DNA from: Physcomitrium patens
Lineage: Eukaryota; Streptophyta; Bryopsida; Funariales; Funariaceae
Assembly: GCF_000002425.4 (NCBI RefSeq)
Contig: NC_037273.1
Location: 6,260,521-6,324,520 of the forward strand
Direction: 5' to 3'
Length of the DNA stretch: 64,000 nt
Part shown: piece after piece, positions 1-12,259 of the stretch
Layout: each line of letters begins with the position of its first letter
Position numbering within the stretch: the stretch's first letter is position 1
Program-made: the position numbers and the translations under genes
The notes under the pieces: model-generated
Databases searched by the model: none
What the model saw: only the letters and a program-made list of their open reading frames with translations
Told to the model about the DNA's origin: nothing

Positions 1-252
1 TTAAACTTGCTTAATGAAAGTTGAATCAACAATTAATATTGATTTCATTGCTTGAAAATGAAGGTGTTCTAGCTTCAAGAGGATTGTCCATTGCTAATCA
101 AAAATAGCATCTCCTTCATTTGGTGCAAGATAAGATCAACTATAGAGTACATCTGATAAACTTTATTATTTTTTTGCATGATAAGTGATCTTGAATTCAA
201 ATCTTGACAAAGACATACTCCGATGGATTTGGTGACGATTCAAAACACGTGT

Positions 253-2134
253 TCACATAAAATATTTAAAATTCTTATGATCTATATATACGGTGATTAG
301 ATTATAAGCACCTTCTAGATAATGGTGCCATTCTTGAAACAAATCCACGATTGCAAGAAGTTCTTTGTTATGGATCTCGTAATTGATCTTGGCTGCTGAA
401 AAGTTTTTGGAATAAAAAGCTACTACGTGAAGTTTATCATTTGTTCCCATTTGTATCAATATGGTATCCAAACCAAATTCTGATGCGTCTATTTCCATAA
501 AAAATGGCTTAAAAAAATCGATGCTATACGAGATTGGTGCAGAAACAAAGGCTATCTTCAAAGCTTCAAATGCTACTTCCGCTTCTTGATTCCATTGAAG
601 TTTGTCTTTACAAGTCAAACGTATAAGTGGAGCTACAACTTGAGATAAGTCTTTCATGAAAATCCGATAGTAGTTGACAAATCTCAAAAAGTATTGGACA
701 TCTCTTACTGTTTTTGGGATCTTTCAATCCATAATAGCTTAAACTTTCTTAGGATCTATCATAAGTCCATCATTTGAAATGATGTATCTTTACAAGTCAA
801 CTTGATTAGTGTGAAATATACACTTTTTTATCTTGGCATAGAGTCCTGCATCTCTTAGTTTTTGTAACACATGACGAACATGAAGTTCATGTTCTTCTGT
901 GTTCTTAGAATAAATTAAGATGACGTCTAGGTAACAGACAACAAAATCATCTAAAAACTCCCAAAAGACATCATTCATTAAATGTTGGAATATTGTTGGT
1001 ACATTTGTAAGTCCAAAAGGCATGACATTATATTCGAAATATCCATACCTTGTTCAAAACGCAGTCTTCCATTTATCTCTTTCTTTGATGTATACCAGAT
1101 TGTATGCTCCTCGTAGATCTATTTTTGTATAGATCTTAGCTTGATTCAACTAATCAAGGAATCCCGATATCAAAGGTAGCGTGTACCTGTTCTTGATGGT
1201 GATTTTGTTGAGTCTTTGATAATCAACACACATCCGCAATGATCCATCTTTTTTCTTCACAAATAAAATTGGAGCTTCTGCTTGATATTTGGAATGGCAT
1301 ATGAAGTTCTTGGCTAGATTCTCTTCAATATACTCCTTGAGTTTAGCCAATCCATTTTGTCATGAACTGTAGATTGGTCCAAATAGCAGTTGTACTTGTT
1401 CTTGAAGGTCAATTGAGCAGTCATAGGAATGATGTTCCGGAAGAGTATTTGCATTCTTTTTCTCAAATACATCTTAAAAATCTTGATATTGGCTTGGAAT
1501 GCCACTTGAAGTCGTTCCACCAGTAGAAATAGGTACGGCATAAATGACATAAGGTGATCATTCTTTTGTAGCATGCAAGAAAGCTCTTGTACCTACAAAT
1601 ATAGGTTTAATTGTATTAGACTTATGACTTTCTACTTGATTAACTACGCTCTTAGTTATACTTTCAAAAAATTCAAGACTACAAGAAGTCCAATCTATTT
1701 TAGGATTATATTTTTATAACCATGATAAATCTAAAATAACTAGATTAGAAGGAGATCTAATGATATTAAATATTACAAAGCTACTATGACCATTAATTGC
1801 TACTTCTCAAGGAAAGATTTCATAAGTAACATCTCTTGAAGACAATCGACGACTATCTATGATTTCTACATGAATAGGTTTTGTTTTCTTCACTAAAAGT
1901 ATGCTATGTCTTTTAGCAAATTTTTCATCTAAGAAACATGATGAGGCTCGTGAATCTAACAAGGCAGAGGCTTTGTGATGTTTAGGCCCTAAAATAATAT
2001 TTATTGTAAAACAAGAAGAGAGTCCTGATGAGAGAATAGGACCTTCACTAGGTGTTTACAAGGTTCCAACTGCACGGTTCCTATTGTAGTTGAATAAATT
2101 CGTTTATTGACATACTATCTTTTTTGATAGCCGT
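253..2134 (-). pseudogene. A0 pol fragment: protease, reverse transcriptase, RNase H
   Basis: On the minus strand, order from 2134 down: a protease remnant with active-site-like LLDSRAS (about 1950), an RT N-terminal block with [26 protein letters not shown] (split here as [14 protein letters not shown] and [12 protein letters not shown], about 1185-1265), MPFGLTNVP (about 1000-1023), the catalytic box now YLDVIL (about 920-935; normal YLDDIL, so the second Asp is lost), and RNase H with EIDASEFGLD and YIDHKNFKYF (253-687). Frames are broken by stops, for example between 687 and 790. By homology it is the pol of a Ty3/gypsy element; it cannot make active RT because of the damaged box and the stops. 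Confidence 0.88.
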
Positions 2135-3466
2135 TGTCGTATTGTGGTTTGGCTATTATATGAAAATAATGTAATTATGTACATAATATATAATTTATTA
2201 AGTAACATGATAAGAGCCATATTAGTAGATTTTAGTTGGTTGTAGAATATAATTTGATTATTACCTTGAGAAGAAGTTGTTTAAAAAAATTACTATAGAA
2301 TTTGTATAACTTTAATTTTCTTTTGATAGTGGCTTTTAAGATTGGTTTTGGTTGATAGTAACTTTTAAATATTTAGAGTCACCTTTGTTAGACATTAGTG
2401 ATCTTTAAAAACTTATTTTGGTTCTTTTATTTGGTATTTAGAGCATAAATTATGAAAATCTTATAAGAAAAAGGATTGAAGAAGGGTTTTGGTAGCAAAG
2501 GGAGTAATTAGGGCACCAATATAGATGAATGGAGATGAATGATGAAAATCTCTATTCCTATTGGTCAAAAATCATGACCAATGGGCTTTGAGGAGGTTGC
2601 CCGAGGCCATATTAGAGATTAGGATTAGTTTTATGGGGCCATTTGAGCTTTGAAGGCTAGGATTAGGAAGTTTAGGTTTTTGGCTATGATTTTGGTGCAA
2701 GTTTTATATGGTTTGGAGTTTATATGAAGGAAATATAGGCGCTCAAAGTTAAGGTGTTGATTTGGGAGCTAGTGTCACTCTTTTTAGCATAATGCACGCG
2801 TATGGACAAAAATTGAGGATCGGTGACTACGACTGGAGAAAGTACTTTTGCAGCTATACTTTTTATATACTATTTACTGGATTCCAAGTTGAAATGAAGG
2901 AATTATTAGATTTTGTAGTCAGTGCATGCAATCTAAGGGTAGTAAGTAACCCGATTTACTAATGGTTGTGTCTTGAGCTATATCTTGAGCAATTTGATAA
3001 GGTTTTGGCTCAAAATTTTAGGAATTGTGCAATTTCATGTCAATAAACTTTATACATAAGTTTTATGACATTTGAGTATTGGGTTCTTGAGATATTAAGA
3101 AAATAGTGCTCAGATGCTTGTAAATTAGGATTTAGAGCGTTTGCTAGGATTTCTTAGATTCCATAAGATTGGGAGTGAATTTGTAATTGGTTTTTTTTTA
3201 AATAAAATTTAAGGGTAAATTCTACCTATCCATTAAATCTGAGACAAACTGAATAGTTAGATCAAGAGATATGAATTTCTAAAGTTCGGGATAAGAAGAT
3301 CCTTTGTGGGAAAAATATGTTTTGAAGGGATTTTGTTATATTTTGAGTTTTATGCAAAATAAACGAGTTTTGGAAGTTAAGACAAGATTAATATAAAGGT
3401 TTAAGCTACACTCTCTATAGCTAGATACCTAGTATATTTTCAGATAACAAATCACGCCATACAACA
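2135..3466 (+). repeat. Family C solo LTR C1, inserted in A0
   Basis: A 1332-bp block interrupts the A0 homology. It begins TGTCGTATTGTG, ends GCCATACAACA (TG...CA, with inverted ends), and is flanked by CCGT on both sides (2131-2134 and 3467-3470), which reads as a 4-bp target duplication. No coding region is recognisable inside. Similar termini occur at 12260-13721 (+) and at 26409-25339 (-), which defines the family. A lone LTR suggests LTR-LTR recombination after insertion. It is younger than A0, which it splits. Confidence 0.75.
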
Positions 3467-3470
3467 CCGT

Positions 3471-4085
3471 ACTCTTCATTTTATGGTTACGTCACTTCTT
3501 TATGTAATGTTGAGCAGTGTGCTCAGGTTCTCCACAGTATAAGCACTTGATATCAATTGCAAGTTGTCAAAAATGTAAAGCATATAATGTTAATGATCGA
3601 TTGTATTATTGCAAAATATGGATCTTGTTGGTTGCAACACAAATTGCATCATATTCTCCATACATGGATCAAAACTTTGCCAAAAAAGTCTTCAGATCAT
3701 CCAATATTGGATCTCATCATTCAAGAAAAGATGAAAACCACAATAATGCTGAACTTGAAAGAAGCATACCAATGAATCTAACTTACGATTCTAGAGTTGG
3801 ATAGCTTTGGGGTTGAAGTTCAATCATAAGTTCTACTTGATTGATAAATCTTCTAAATTTTGATCTAGTACCATTAAACTTCTCGGATAGGGCAATTTTT
3901 AGTTCTCTAACACTGGAAGGGTGTTCCACCATAGGAGAAGAGACATGATTTGATGCAGATATTGAAGTAGCTCCAACCATTTCTATATCTTCGCTTCCTG
4001 CCAATCTTGTTGCTTCTTGTGGTGGTAAATTGAGTTGATGTATCGCAAGCATTAACTCCCTCAATTGCTCTTGCATTTGTACCAT
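3471..4085 (-). pseudogene. A0 gag remnant
   Basis: The minus-strand frame from 4085 matches the gag start of A1/A3 (MQEQLRELML, then EDIEMVGA and PSSVRELKIALSEKFNG). The codon matching the start ATG of A1/A3 is ATA here. At both points where A1/A3 gag has TAA stops, A0 has CAA, so A0 preserves the older state. After a stop near 3785 the similarity continues to a zinc-knuckle-like CLYCGEPEHTAQHY, whose last Cys is replaced by Tyr. Between them about 300 bp present in A3 is missing. This is structural gag (capsid and nucleocapsid), now non-functional. Confidence 0.85.
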
Positions 4086-4314
4086 TGCACTTTTTATTTT
4101 AGCAAGTTCTGCTATGATAACACTTAAAAAAGAGAAGGTGTTTAATATTGCTTAAGACAAATAAAAGAGAGGACTTGAGAACAAAGAAAATATTATGAAT
4201 AATATCACTTTAGAAAGGGATAATCTGCAACTTTTAATACGATTATGTCTTATGAAGAGAAAAGGATAATTCACTCTTAATCAAGATTAGACAAAACTCT
4301 GATATTATAAGTAC

Positions 4315-4325
4315 ACTCTTGTCAA
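4315..4325 (-). other. A0 primer-binding site (self-priming type)
   Basis: The minus strand reads TTGACAAGAGT, 2 nt after the LTR end at 4328. The same 11-mer stands in the same place in A1 and A3. Its complement lies inside the LTR just downstream of the TATA box (10 of 11 matches in this copy, 4501-4510). Confidence 0.65.
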
Positions 4326-4327
4326 TC

Positions 4328-4878
4328 TGTCAAGGACAAGAACTTGATAAAAAACAAAAAAACAAGTGAGACTTTTCTCAAAGAACGATGAAAAAATAGA
4401 AATAACTTCATATGTATATTAAGAAAGGAATTCGAATAGCTATTGCCAAAAGACAAGAAAAATAGAGATCCTTGAAACTAGACTAGAAACAAGAAAAGAG
4501 TTGACAAGAGAGAAGAAGGCTTCACTCTTGCCTCTATATATACTATCTACCTAGGAGCTATGTGGCGACATTCTATAGGACCTCCAAAAACTTATTGACT
4601 TTGCACAATACATATCTTAACTTACAAGGCAAGTTTTCTACGTGAGCGCTACATAGTTAGCTTGTTTTGCAAGCTACCAACATGTGTGGCACGTGGTTAA
4701 CTTGTTAATCAAGTTTCTAACCTACCAATCAAGTACAAACACATGTAAAGTCAAAGCAGCATCTATGAAGCTTTTTAGAAGCTTTTCTAGAAGATATTAT
4801 GAAATTAATCTACTTTTACCTACTTCTACCTATTCATATCACCTAGAGAACAATTAGAGTAATTACATGATTGTGACA
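4328..4878 (-). repeat. A0 5' LTR
   Basis: A 551-bp minus-strand LTR starting TGTCAC at 4878 and ending TTGACA at 4328. It is homologous to the four 561-bp LTRs of A1 and A3 but has many substitutions and a few indels. It contains a TATA-like tract (TATATATAG on the minus strand near 4540) and the region of the predicted RNA start. Confidence 0.88.
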
Positions 4879-7800
4879 ACCATTGTTTGGTTTTCAAGTT
4901 TTCAAATATATTTTATATTAAATTTATTAGCACTTGATTTTTTTAGATTAAGTTTGTAATAATATAAAGAAGATTTGATTTTATACTTTAGCTTATTTGA
5001 TTTATATTTTTCTATATACTACTCATTTCTAGCTTATTATTATTTGTTGTTATTATTATACTAAAGTATAAATATTGCTTTGAATTTTAATTATAACTGA
5101 AATTTCTTATATACATTTTTTAAGTTAGATGAGCTATGAATGTAGAAGTTTTTTGTATTATGCTCTTATATATGTTTTATACTATTATAAAGCTATTTGT
5201 GTTGGTACAATGAGATTTTAGAAAAAATTCTTTTTGTATCTATAAATGATGTTTGCAATTTGAGGTAGTTGAGTTCTATTATTTTTATTACATTTGATAG
5301 TTCTCATTCCATGACTTCCATCTAAGTAGCATCTATACTTAATATGCAAAAAAATTATAATTTATTTGTATGAATCTATGTGTATATATATATATATTTT
5401 ACACACACATATATATATCTATTAATATTAAATGGATTGTTTCAAATTAAGTTTTTTAATCTAAATTAGAATATAAATAAATATTTTTTTTATTTTTTTA
5501 TGCTATTATTATAATAAAATTTAAAATAAAATTTAAAATTATTTTTTTGTTAGTATTTCTTATTATTCTAGATTTATTTAAATATTATCAAAAAACAAAT
5601 TTAATTAGAATTCTAATTTTGGTTTATAAAACATTAAAAGCATAAAGATTGAAATTAAGAATTCACTACTCCATATAAAAATTTTAATTATGGTTTAAGA
5701 AGAGTCAAATAGTTACAAATTTTTAACAATGCTAAGCTATTAAATTTAAGCAAAAAAATAGTTTTTTATAAAATAAAATCAATTTTAAGAGAATATCTCA
5801 TTTTTTAATATTTACAATCCAATACTTTAAAATTAAGTTAGACAATTTTCTTTCTACATATCTAATTTTTTAATGACATTGTTTAAAATATTTCATCTTT
5901 TGTTTAGCATCTATACTAGCTTTAATCATATACTTAAAGTTACCAAGTGACATACCTTCAAATCTTTTTAAATGCTATAAATTAGTTCTTTTCCTAAAAT
6001 TTTGTTACAAAATTCAATGATATCATTTTCTTAGGTAGTTTATTTTACATTGCGGTTCCATCCATCTTTCTTCTAAATAATTGTATAAGGCTTTTGTAGT
6101 CTTACATGTTTTACATGTAATAATCACATGTTGCTTCATGTGATTATTGCATATGACTCCATCTTTTGTTGTGCATGTGTATAGTATTGAGATTTGTATT
6201 GTTATAAAGGGCTTCTTCTATTTAGCTTGCAAAGACACATTAAATTTCTACTCATTTATATAACAAAACCTGATTTTTATTCCCTCAACTTAATCCTAAT
6301 TTTTATTTTATTTAAGGACTAAATCTCTTTAAAACAAAAAAATTAACTAATAATTTTGCAAAGTCTACAATAATAAACAAAATAGAATTGTAGTTATAAA
6401 CAAGAATCTTATAATCCTGTATATGGTGGCTATTAGTTCTTAAAAACCAGCTTTAATCCACTTTTCAAATTTCTCTAGCTTGGAAAATATTGTTAATCCA
6501 TGTTAATGATTTTTTACTCTGCATTATATAATATTTTAATATAGAATCTTTCTTTTTGGTCAAGTTTGTGTGCAAAATAAAAGTGTTGCCTACACAAGAA
6601 TAATTTTTGTTAACAATTTGATAGCACATTTTTAGATGATGACCTCTTTCATGGCAGAGAGTAGTTAAGTGATTTAATTGAGTTATGAAACTCATTAAAT
6701 TACTGTTCCAAATCTTTAACTTTAAATTAAAAACATTTGTTTATACTTTAACATTAATCAAGACCTAAAATCAAACAAATCAAAGATTACAGGTATTTAT
6801 ATTTGCACTACAAAATAATTTCAATGCTGTGCTTCATATATGGACAAATTTATTCGTAATATCTTAGGTTGGTATTAATAAAGATCAATCTGAAAATGAT
6901 TGTTGCAAGTATAAGCTCTAGCCAAGTATAAATTTGGCACTTATATTTATTTGTATTAGTTGACATTTAAAATTATTATTAAAAAATAAAATAAAATAAA
7001 AAATCCACTTGATTCATTAATGTGGATGAATTACATGTTTAAGAGGATTATGAAAATGTTATTAATATGGTTTCCTCAACAGTTATATATATGTTTTGCC
7101 GATTTATTGCTATATTAATTAATTAGTTTATTGACTTAACAATGATACAAAATCATTCCATAAAATATTGTGGCTAGGATATGACCTTTAAGTAATTACA
7201 CTCATATTAGATTGTGAATATATTCAATAACATATTTAGCTTTTAATTAAATTTTAATTAATGTCATTAAAATAAAAACGAATAATTATAATATCCTGAT
7301 TACAAATGAAAAAATAAATAGAAAATAAATACGAAGTTAGCTTTTTAAATTTTGCAACACATTTGATACCTTGATCATGTTTTGAGTGGATAAGTTGACG
7401 TTGTTTGAACTTTAGAAATAATTGTTTGTGATCAAATACACCAAATCAATCAAAATTTAAATCATCTTGTGCGATATATATTTTTTGGGTACAAAAACAC
7501 ATGTATTCAAAAACATAAATGTATTCTTATTATTATTATTATTATTATTTTGTTGTTGATATGTACTTCCTACTTTGAATTTTGTGCATGTCATAATATT
7601 TTGAAAATTTAATGAAGTTTATTTGTTAAAACTTTGTGAAAGAACTCTGATCCAAACCAAATAAATTAAAAAAAGTATTATAAAATAATATAAAATAAAT
7701 CTTAGATCGGTTGCATACTGAATGAACCAAAAAAACATAAAATAAAAAATTGAACTAAAATATAATATCTTAGTAAACTTTGCTATACAAATCTCCTGTC

Positions 7801-8890
7801 ATCAATAACCATTCATAAAAAAAGAAAATTGAGATAGTAACTACATGAAATGCCTGTTAATTTATTCTTGAAAAAAATAAAAAATAATAAAAAAATAAAA
7901 AAACCATGAAAAAACATATCAGTCCTTAAAATGAAAAATCGAACACTTCATTTTTAAAACCACAACCCAATTCTGTCAACAACTCAAAATTTAAACACAA
8001 CTTCATATCACTATTTGATTTTTTTTTTATTGTTCTTCCATAGAATTAAAACAAAACATCCACAGTAATATTATCATCAAGCTCATGTAAAAGACAAAAA
8101 AAATAAAAAAATAAAATAAAATCATGATACAAACACGATCCAAACATTCTATTTTTCAAACCTATCCATCCACCACATCCTGAACTATAGACATTGGTAT
8201 ATTAAACAATAGTCAAGTTCCGCACAACAGTTGGAAAAAACCGATGAATCTACAGATGAAAACTAATGTGCAAAGCTGCTGAGCCTACAAACAAACTGAA
8301 CACATCTCCGAGGGGACACAATCCCATAAGAAAAAACTCGCACCACCCATTACTCAGAAAACCATGCAGGCAATTGAAATAGTAACTCAACTTTTCAGTC
8401 CAGATTACAACTTCAGTCTAGGTTTACAACTTCAGTGTAAATTCCAACAACTTCATTACATAAAACAGCAACAGAAAAGCAAAAGAAGAAAAGAAACCAG
8501 CTTTCGTCATGAATGGAGTGATCCCAAATTGGAACAAGCCCGTACACGATTCGGCGGAGGAGCACTCGGAGCTCATGTCGGTGGGTATCACCTGCGAGAA
8601 TTCCGTATCAACCACGAGCGTGATCGTCTCAAGCGGAACTCCGGAATGTTAAACAAAGCGACTGAACCAATGCTTTTATGGGTTGTTTGCTTCGGTTCTT
8701 AGGGTTGATTGTTCGGAGACTTGGTTTTGTTATAGTAGCATGGGTGGTGTCTAGATTTGGGTGTGTCTATACGTGGCTAGTTGTCGATGAATGTCGGGAT
8801 GGATTTGAGCGGCCTGGTTGCAGAAGAATATTGAGAGTGAGGGATGGTTTGAGCGGGGCCTGGTTGTAGAGGAACAGTGCGTAAGGAGCG
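4879..8890. other. Intergenic, AT-rich; upstream region of the GT14 gene
   Basis: No convincing gene, RNA or intact transposon was seen. The DNA is very AT-rich with short microsatellites: (TA)n/(CA)n at about 5382-5419 and a TTA-triplet run at about 7525-7550. The last 400 bp (from about 8500) turns GC-balanced and probably holds the promoter and 5' UTR of the gene at 8891. Short open frames there (8364-8702) have no domain signature. Confidence 0.6.
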
Positions 8891-9982
8891 ATGGCAAAAT
8901 GGATTAAGTTGAGCAACAGGGGCTGCGATAATTTGTTGCTGCTTGTTGTAGTGCTCCTAGTGGTCTCATCTCATGGAGTGCTCAGTCTCCAGGATAAGAA
9001 ATGCGACTCCGATTACTGCCTCGGATGTGAATCTAGTGTGCCGTGCGTCGACGCCACTCGTCTGGCGAAAGATGTGCGGAAGTTGCCTGACGAGGGGGAG
9101 CTGTCGGGTCCGTCCCTGGATCAGCCGCATCGGATTGCCTTCCTATTCATTTCGGGAGGTCCGGTGCCTTTCGAGACTCTCTGGAGACGCTTCTTCGCGT
9201 TGCAGAATAAGAATCGGTACTCTCTCTATGTATACGTGGGTTCTAGCGACTATACATTCCCCAGCGATTCGTTGTTCTTCAACAGCGAGGTTCGCAGTCA
9301 CAGTGCTCCCGGGAATGTAGGCCTCGCTTTCCGATGGACACTGGCGGTTGCTCTTCTCGACCAGAACCGCCGCAACACCTGGTTTGTTAACGTTTGCGGG
9401 GCCTCCGTCCCACTTCGGAGCTTCAACCAGACTTATGATTATCTCACCAGCAGCCGCCACAGCTTCGTCCAATCGTTCTCTCCTATCCGGGGATTTAGAT
9501 TCTGGGACACCCAACCGCAATTCGACCAGAGTGAGATTCGGAAAGGCGAGATTTGGATGGCGCTGCGACGGAAGCACGCCACTATAATCGTCAAGGACCG
9601 TGAGACCTTCATCAAGTTCGCTTCAAATGCTCGTGAACCTGAGCATGTTTTCGAGGATGAGTACTTGCAGACACTGTTGAACTTGCGAGATCCGAGCGGA
9701 ATCACCAACCGCACCGTTATGTTCGCGGATTACAGTAACACAGGTGTGTTGCCGAGGGTGTTCCACACGGGCGATAGTTATAATATGCAGCAATTCCTGC
9801 ACGAGATGGTGACCATGACGGTCGATACAACGTATGGCCTGCAACACTTAATCGCTGTCGACAACCGTCCTGTGCCCTGCGAGCTCAACGGCAACCCTGG
9901 CGTCGTATGTTTCCTGTTCGGCAGGGTCTTTCACGAGAATTCCTTGCCTATGTTGATAGGGTTGCAGATTCCCAACATATAA
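8891..9982 (+). CDS. Core-2/I-branching (GT14, DUF266-type) glycosyltransferase-like protein
   Basis: Single-exon gene of 363 residues. An N-terminal hydrophobic stretch (about residues 15-33, LLLLVVVLLVV) fits a signal anchor, so a type II Golgi membrane protein with a lumenal catalytic domain is expected. The domain starts near residue 78 (HRIAFLFISGGPVPFETLW, compare the plant family pattern K/RIAFMFLTxGPLP) and continues through VCGASVPLRSFNQTYDYL, RKGEIWMALRRKHA and FEDEYLQTLL, the family order. Possible N-glycosylation sites are NQT and NRT. Plant GT14-like proteins include BC10-type enzymes and glucuronosyltransferases of arabinogalactan proteins; the substrate cannot be read here. It departs from the usual plant pattern at several blocks (the SESCIPL-like block reads VCGASVPL), so it is a divergent member. 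The ATG at 8891 precedes the signal anchor and is taken as start. Base composition contrasts sharply with the AT-rich DNA around it. Confidence 0.82.
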   Translation: MAKWIKLSNRGCDNLLLLVVVLLVVSSHGVLSLQDKKCDSDYCLGCESSVPCVDATRLAKDVRKLPDEGELSGPSLDQPHRIAFLFISGGPVPFETLWRRFFALQNKNRYSLYVYVGSSDYTFPSDSLFFNSEVRSHSAPGNVGLAFRWTLAVALLDQNRRNTWFVNVCGASVPLRSFNQTYDYLTSSRHSFVQSFSPIRGFRFWDTQPQFDQSEIRKGEIWMALRRKHATIIVKDRETFIKFASNAREPEHVFEDEYLQTLLNLRDPSGITNRTVMFADYSNTGVLPRVFHTGDSYNMQQFLHEMVTMTVDTTYGLQHLIAVDNRPVPCELNGNPGVVCFLFGRVFHENSLPMLIGLQIPNI

Positions 9983-11064
9983 TCTCGATTAGGTGCGTAA
10001 AGATCTGTGAGCTCCTTCCCTTGCTTTACGTTATGCAATCAAGCTTGCTAGTAAGTTTCTGTTCTTCCATGAATGATAAAAAGAAACACTAGGTCTGATA
10101 ACTAGCATTGCAGAAATGGTCACGAAACTGCTTCAATCATGGTTACACTCATCGAAGCCAAGCCAAATCTCGATGCTGGGCAATATTTCTACAAGCTCTT
10201 AGTTTGACGGTCACTGTAGTCAACAAGGTCCATTTACAAAACTAGAAAAAATGTGAAGTGCATCATATATAGTTGGTGTCATCCAGGTTGAACTCTTCTC
10301 ACATGTCGCTATCGGTGGTGTCCACTCAGATCTACGCGTCTGTCGGTACGTCTCGAGGAGCTGGACGACCATGGCCGATAAACTAAGAGCAAGAGTGGGT
10401 ATGTTACAGATATCTGCACAAGTACCGAGGAACGTACAACCATCCTATTCATTATTTTTTTCTCGGTCATGAACTTCTCCTGTAGAGGATTCTCTTCTCT
10501 GTGCCTGATTGCTTCTATCTCAAGCTTCGGAGGCAAGTAGGCCTAGTAGAATCTGATTCCTTTTGCAAGGTGTGACATGATTGATCTAGATTTCATTAAA
10601 CAACAGTTGCAGTGGCGTGTCATTACATGATTGAAATAGTGCATAACGGCTGGCTCAACATTGTGGACTCTGCCCTCTATCTCCTCAGAATTTTATCACA
10701 AGGGTGTCTTGGAAGTTCTGCAGGTTTTCTATTTTTATAGAAGTTAAAAAAAAAAATTTAGTGGATGGAATTGTCTGCAAACACAATTTTTTTAAAATTT
10801 ATATTTATTTTTTAAAATTATTAATTTTTTATTTTTACATAGCATGGGTTAACCCCTGGCTATGGACCATTATGTATAATTTGTGATTTCATGGTTGAGA
10901 TGTTTGAAGAACTATTTCAATATTACATGCAATTTTTTTGGTACATCTTGCTATCTTGTGATTGTTTTTGAATTTGTTTATTAAATTTAATTTTTGTAAT
11001 ATGTATATATATATATATTATGGTTTTTTGTTGTATTTGTATGATATTTATAATCGAGAATTGT
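9983..11064. other. Intergenic: 3' flank of GT14 gene, then AT-rich DNA
   Basis: The first 570 bp are GC-balanced and probably include the 3' UTR. A minus-strand open frame at 10309-10536 lacks an ATG start and any known motif. From about 10730 the sequence is low-complexity AT-rich. No gene supported. Confidence 0.6.
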
Positions 11065-11789
11065 TAATGTTACATCTCCAATTGATATTGCTATCTTTTA
11101 TGTAATAGAAAACTAACTGATAATGTGCCTCTTTCTTTTGTGCATTTTCTTCTATCTTTGCTTTAACAAATAAATTGGCTTATGTTCTCTAATTAGCTAC
11201 CAATTGCAACTTGACTACTACTTTGAGCTCCTTCTATTTGTAAGTAGTCTATCTTCAAATTACTAAGACAAATACAAATTTTATGCCTTACTTGATCACA
11301 TCTCTTTAATTTTTCTTGTTTAACCTTATAATCCTTTCCAACTTCAAATAATAAAAGATCCTATTGTTGAGATGATGTTGGTGTATAATTCAAAACTTTG
11401 AGAGGATGTCTTCTTTGGCACTATGGAATTGGATTATTTACAATACAAAAGCATTGCAATGCCAATTGAATCAATATTTTTTATGATGTAATCTATTGAT
11501 TTGGACCTAAACTAAAATAAGTGTTAGCAAGCAATTTGAAAATAGAAGTGATTGCAAGCACTTTGTTTGTCAAAAAAATAAAAAAATAAAAAAAAATAAG
11601 CAAAGAAGATAGAAGATCAAGGTGCCATTGAAGATGGAAGTTGCTAATGTACAATACACCATTTTTTATAAGACAAATTTGCACTGTATGCTTGTAAGGC
11701 ATTCCAAATGAATTGATAAAATCTCTATAACAAATTTCTATTTCTTATGTTTTCTTGAACCATTTGGCTTAGATCTTTATAATATCAAT
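11065..11789 (+). repeat. Family D repeat, copy D1
   Basis: This stretch matches the reverse complement of 36330-35717 continuing at 29316-29260, for example around the shared GCTTTAACAAATAAATTGG and ATTGATTTGGACC motifs. The match runs with many substitutions from about 11065 to the start of the family B LTR near 11790. No terminal repeats or clear protein were recognised; a copia-type gag is possible but unproven. D1 looks like the older DNA next to or into which element B inserted. Confidence 0.6.
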
Positions 11790-12259
11790 GTAATGGAATA
11801 TGGATAAGTTATTCATATTGTTGACACATAGAAATAGGAAATTGAAGCCATGTTTGAGAAGTTTTTAGAAGTTTTTAAAATTAGAGTTATGTTGGTGGTC
11901 TATGTGGGATCTACCATATAACATTCTAGAAAAGTCTTAGAGTGATTATCTAAGTAGGATCCACTATTAAGAATATTCTAGAAAGTTTTAGGATGGTTGA
12001 ATAAAATATAAATAAGACTCGCTAGAGCAATTTGGATAGCTTGTCAGATATAGCTTTGGTCTTTTTTTATAGTAAAGTTTAATTTTGTATTTTTTAATTT
12101 AATTCTATTCTATTTTCTTTTCTTTAATTTTTTCTTTTATAATCCATTCTCTTTAGATCTGTTTAATTTTGTTTTGATTTACGTTGTCTTATCTTAGGTT
12201 GGGATTTATATTACTATAGATTGGAAGGATCTTAGAACTTAGAGATAGTTTAGTCTTGT
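11790..12259 (+). repeat. Family B 5' LTR (edges approximate)
   Basis: Matches 26860-27330 along its length, for example the shared block around AACATTCTAGAAA, AATAAGACT and CATTTCTATTTT-like pyrimidine tracts, with about one difference in six or seven bases. Its 3' tip appears to be separated from the primer-binding site by the C2 LTR insertion at 12260. Confidence 0.65.

Larger units (their letters stand above)
1..4878 (-). mobile_element. Family A Ty3/gypsy chromovirus copy A0, 5' part, degenerate
   Basis: Reading leftward, this copy has a 5' LTR (4878-4328), a primer-binding site, gag remnants (4085-3471), protease, reverse transcriptase and RNase H, and then leaves the window at position 1. 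Integrase, chromodomain and 3' LTR must lie outside. It aligns along its length with A1 and A3 but is clearly diverged. Gag is internally deleted: the zinc-knuckle segment (about 3505-3545) follows directly on the central gag segment and its last Cys codon is now Tyr. A 1.33-kb family C LTR interrupts it at 2135-3466. Several stops and a lost gag start codon show that it is dead. The family assignment is firm; whether the rest of the element survives cannot be seen. Confidence 0.9.

Noticed and set aside
3517..3804. Plus-strand open frames over 3517-3804 (and the matching minus frames at 15335-15517 and 30430-30612)
   Set aside because: They are the antisense strand of gag in the family A copies.
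8364..8702. 112-codon plus-strand frame upstream of GT14
   Set aside because: Starts in low-complexity AT DNA and shows no motif; treated as leader or promoter sequence.
9143..9847. Minus-strand open frames of 74-144 codons opposite the GT14 gene
   Set aside because: They lie antisense to a clear conserved gene and have no domain text; they follow from its GC-balanced codons.
10309..10536. 75-codon minus-strand frame
   Set aside because: Begins with TTG rather than ATG, has no motif and lies in the 3' flank of the GT14 gene.
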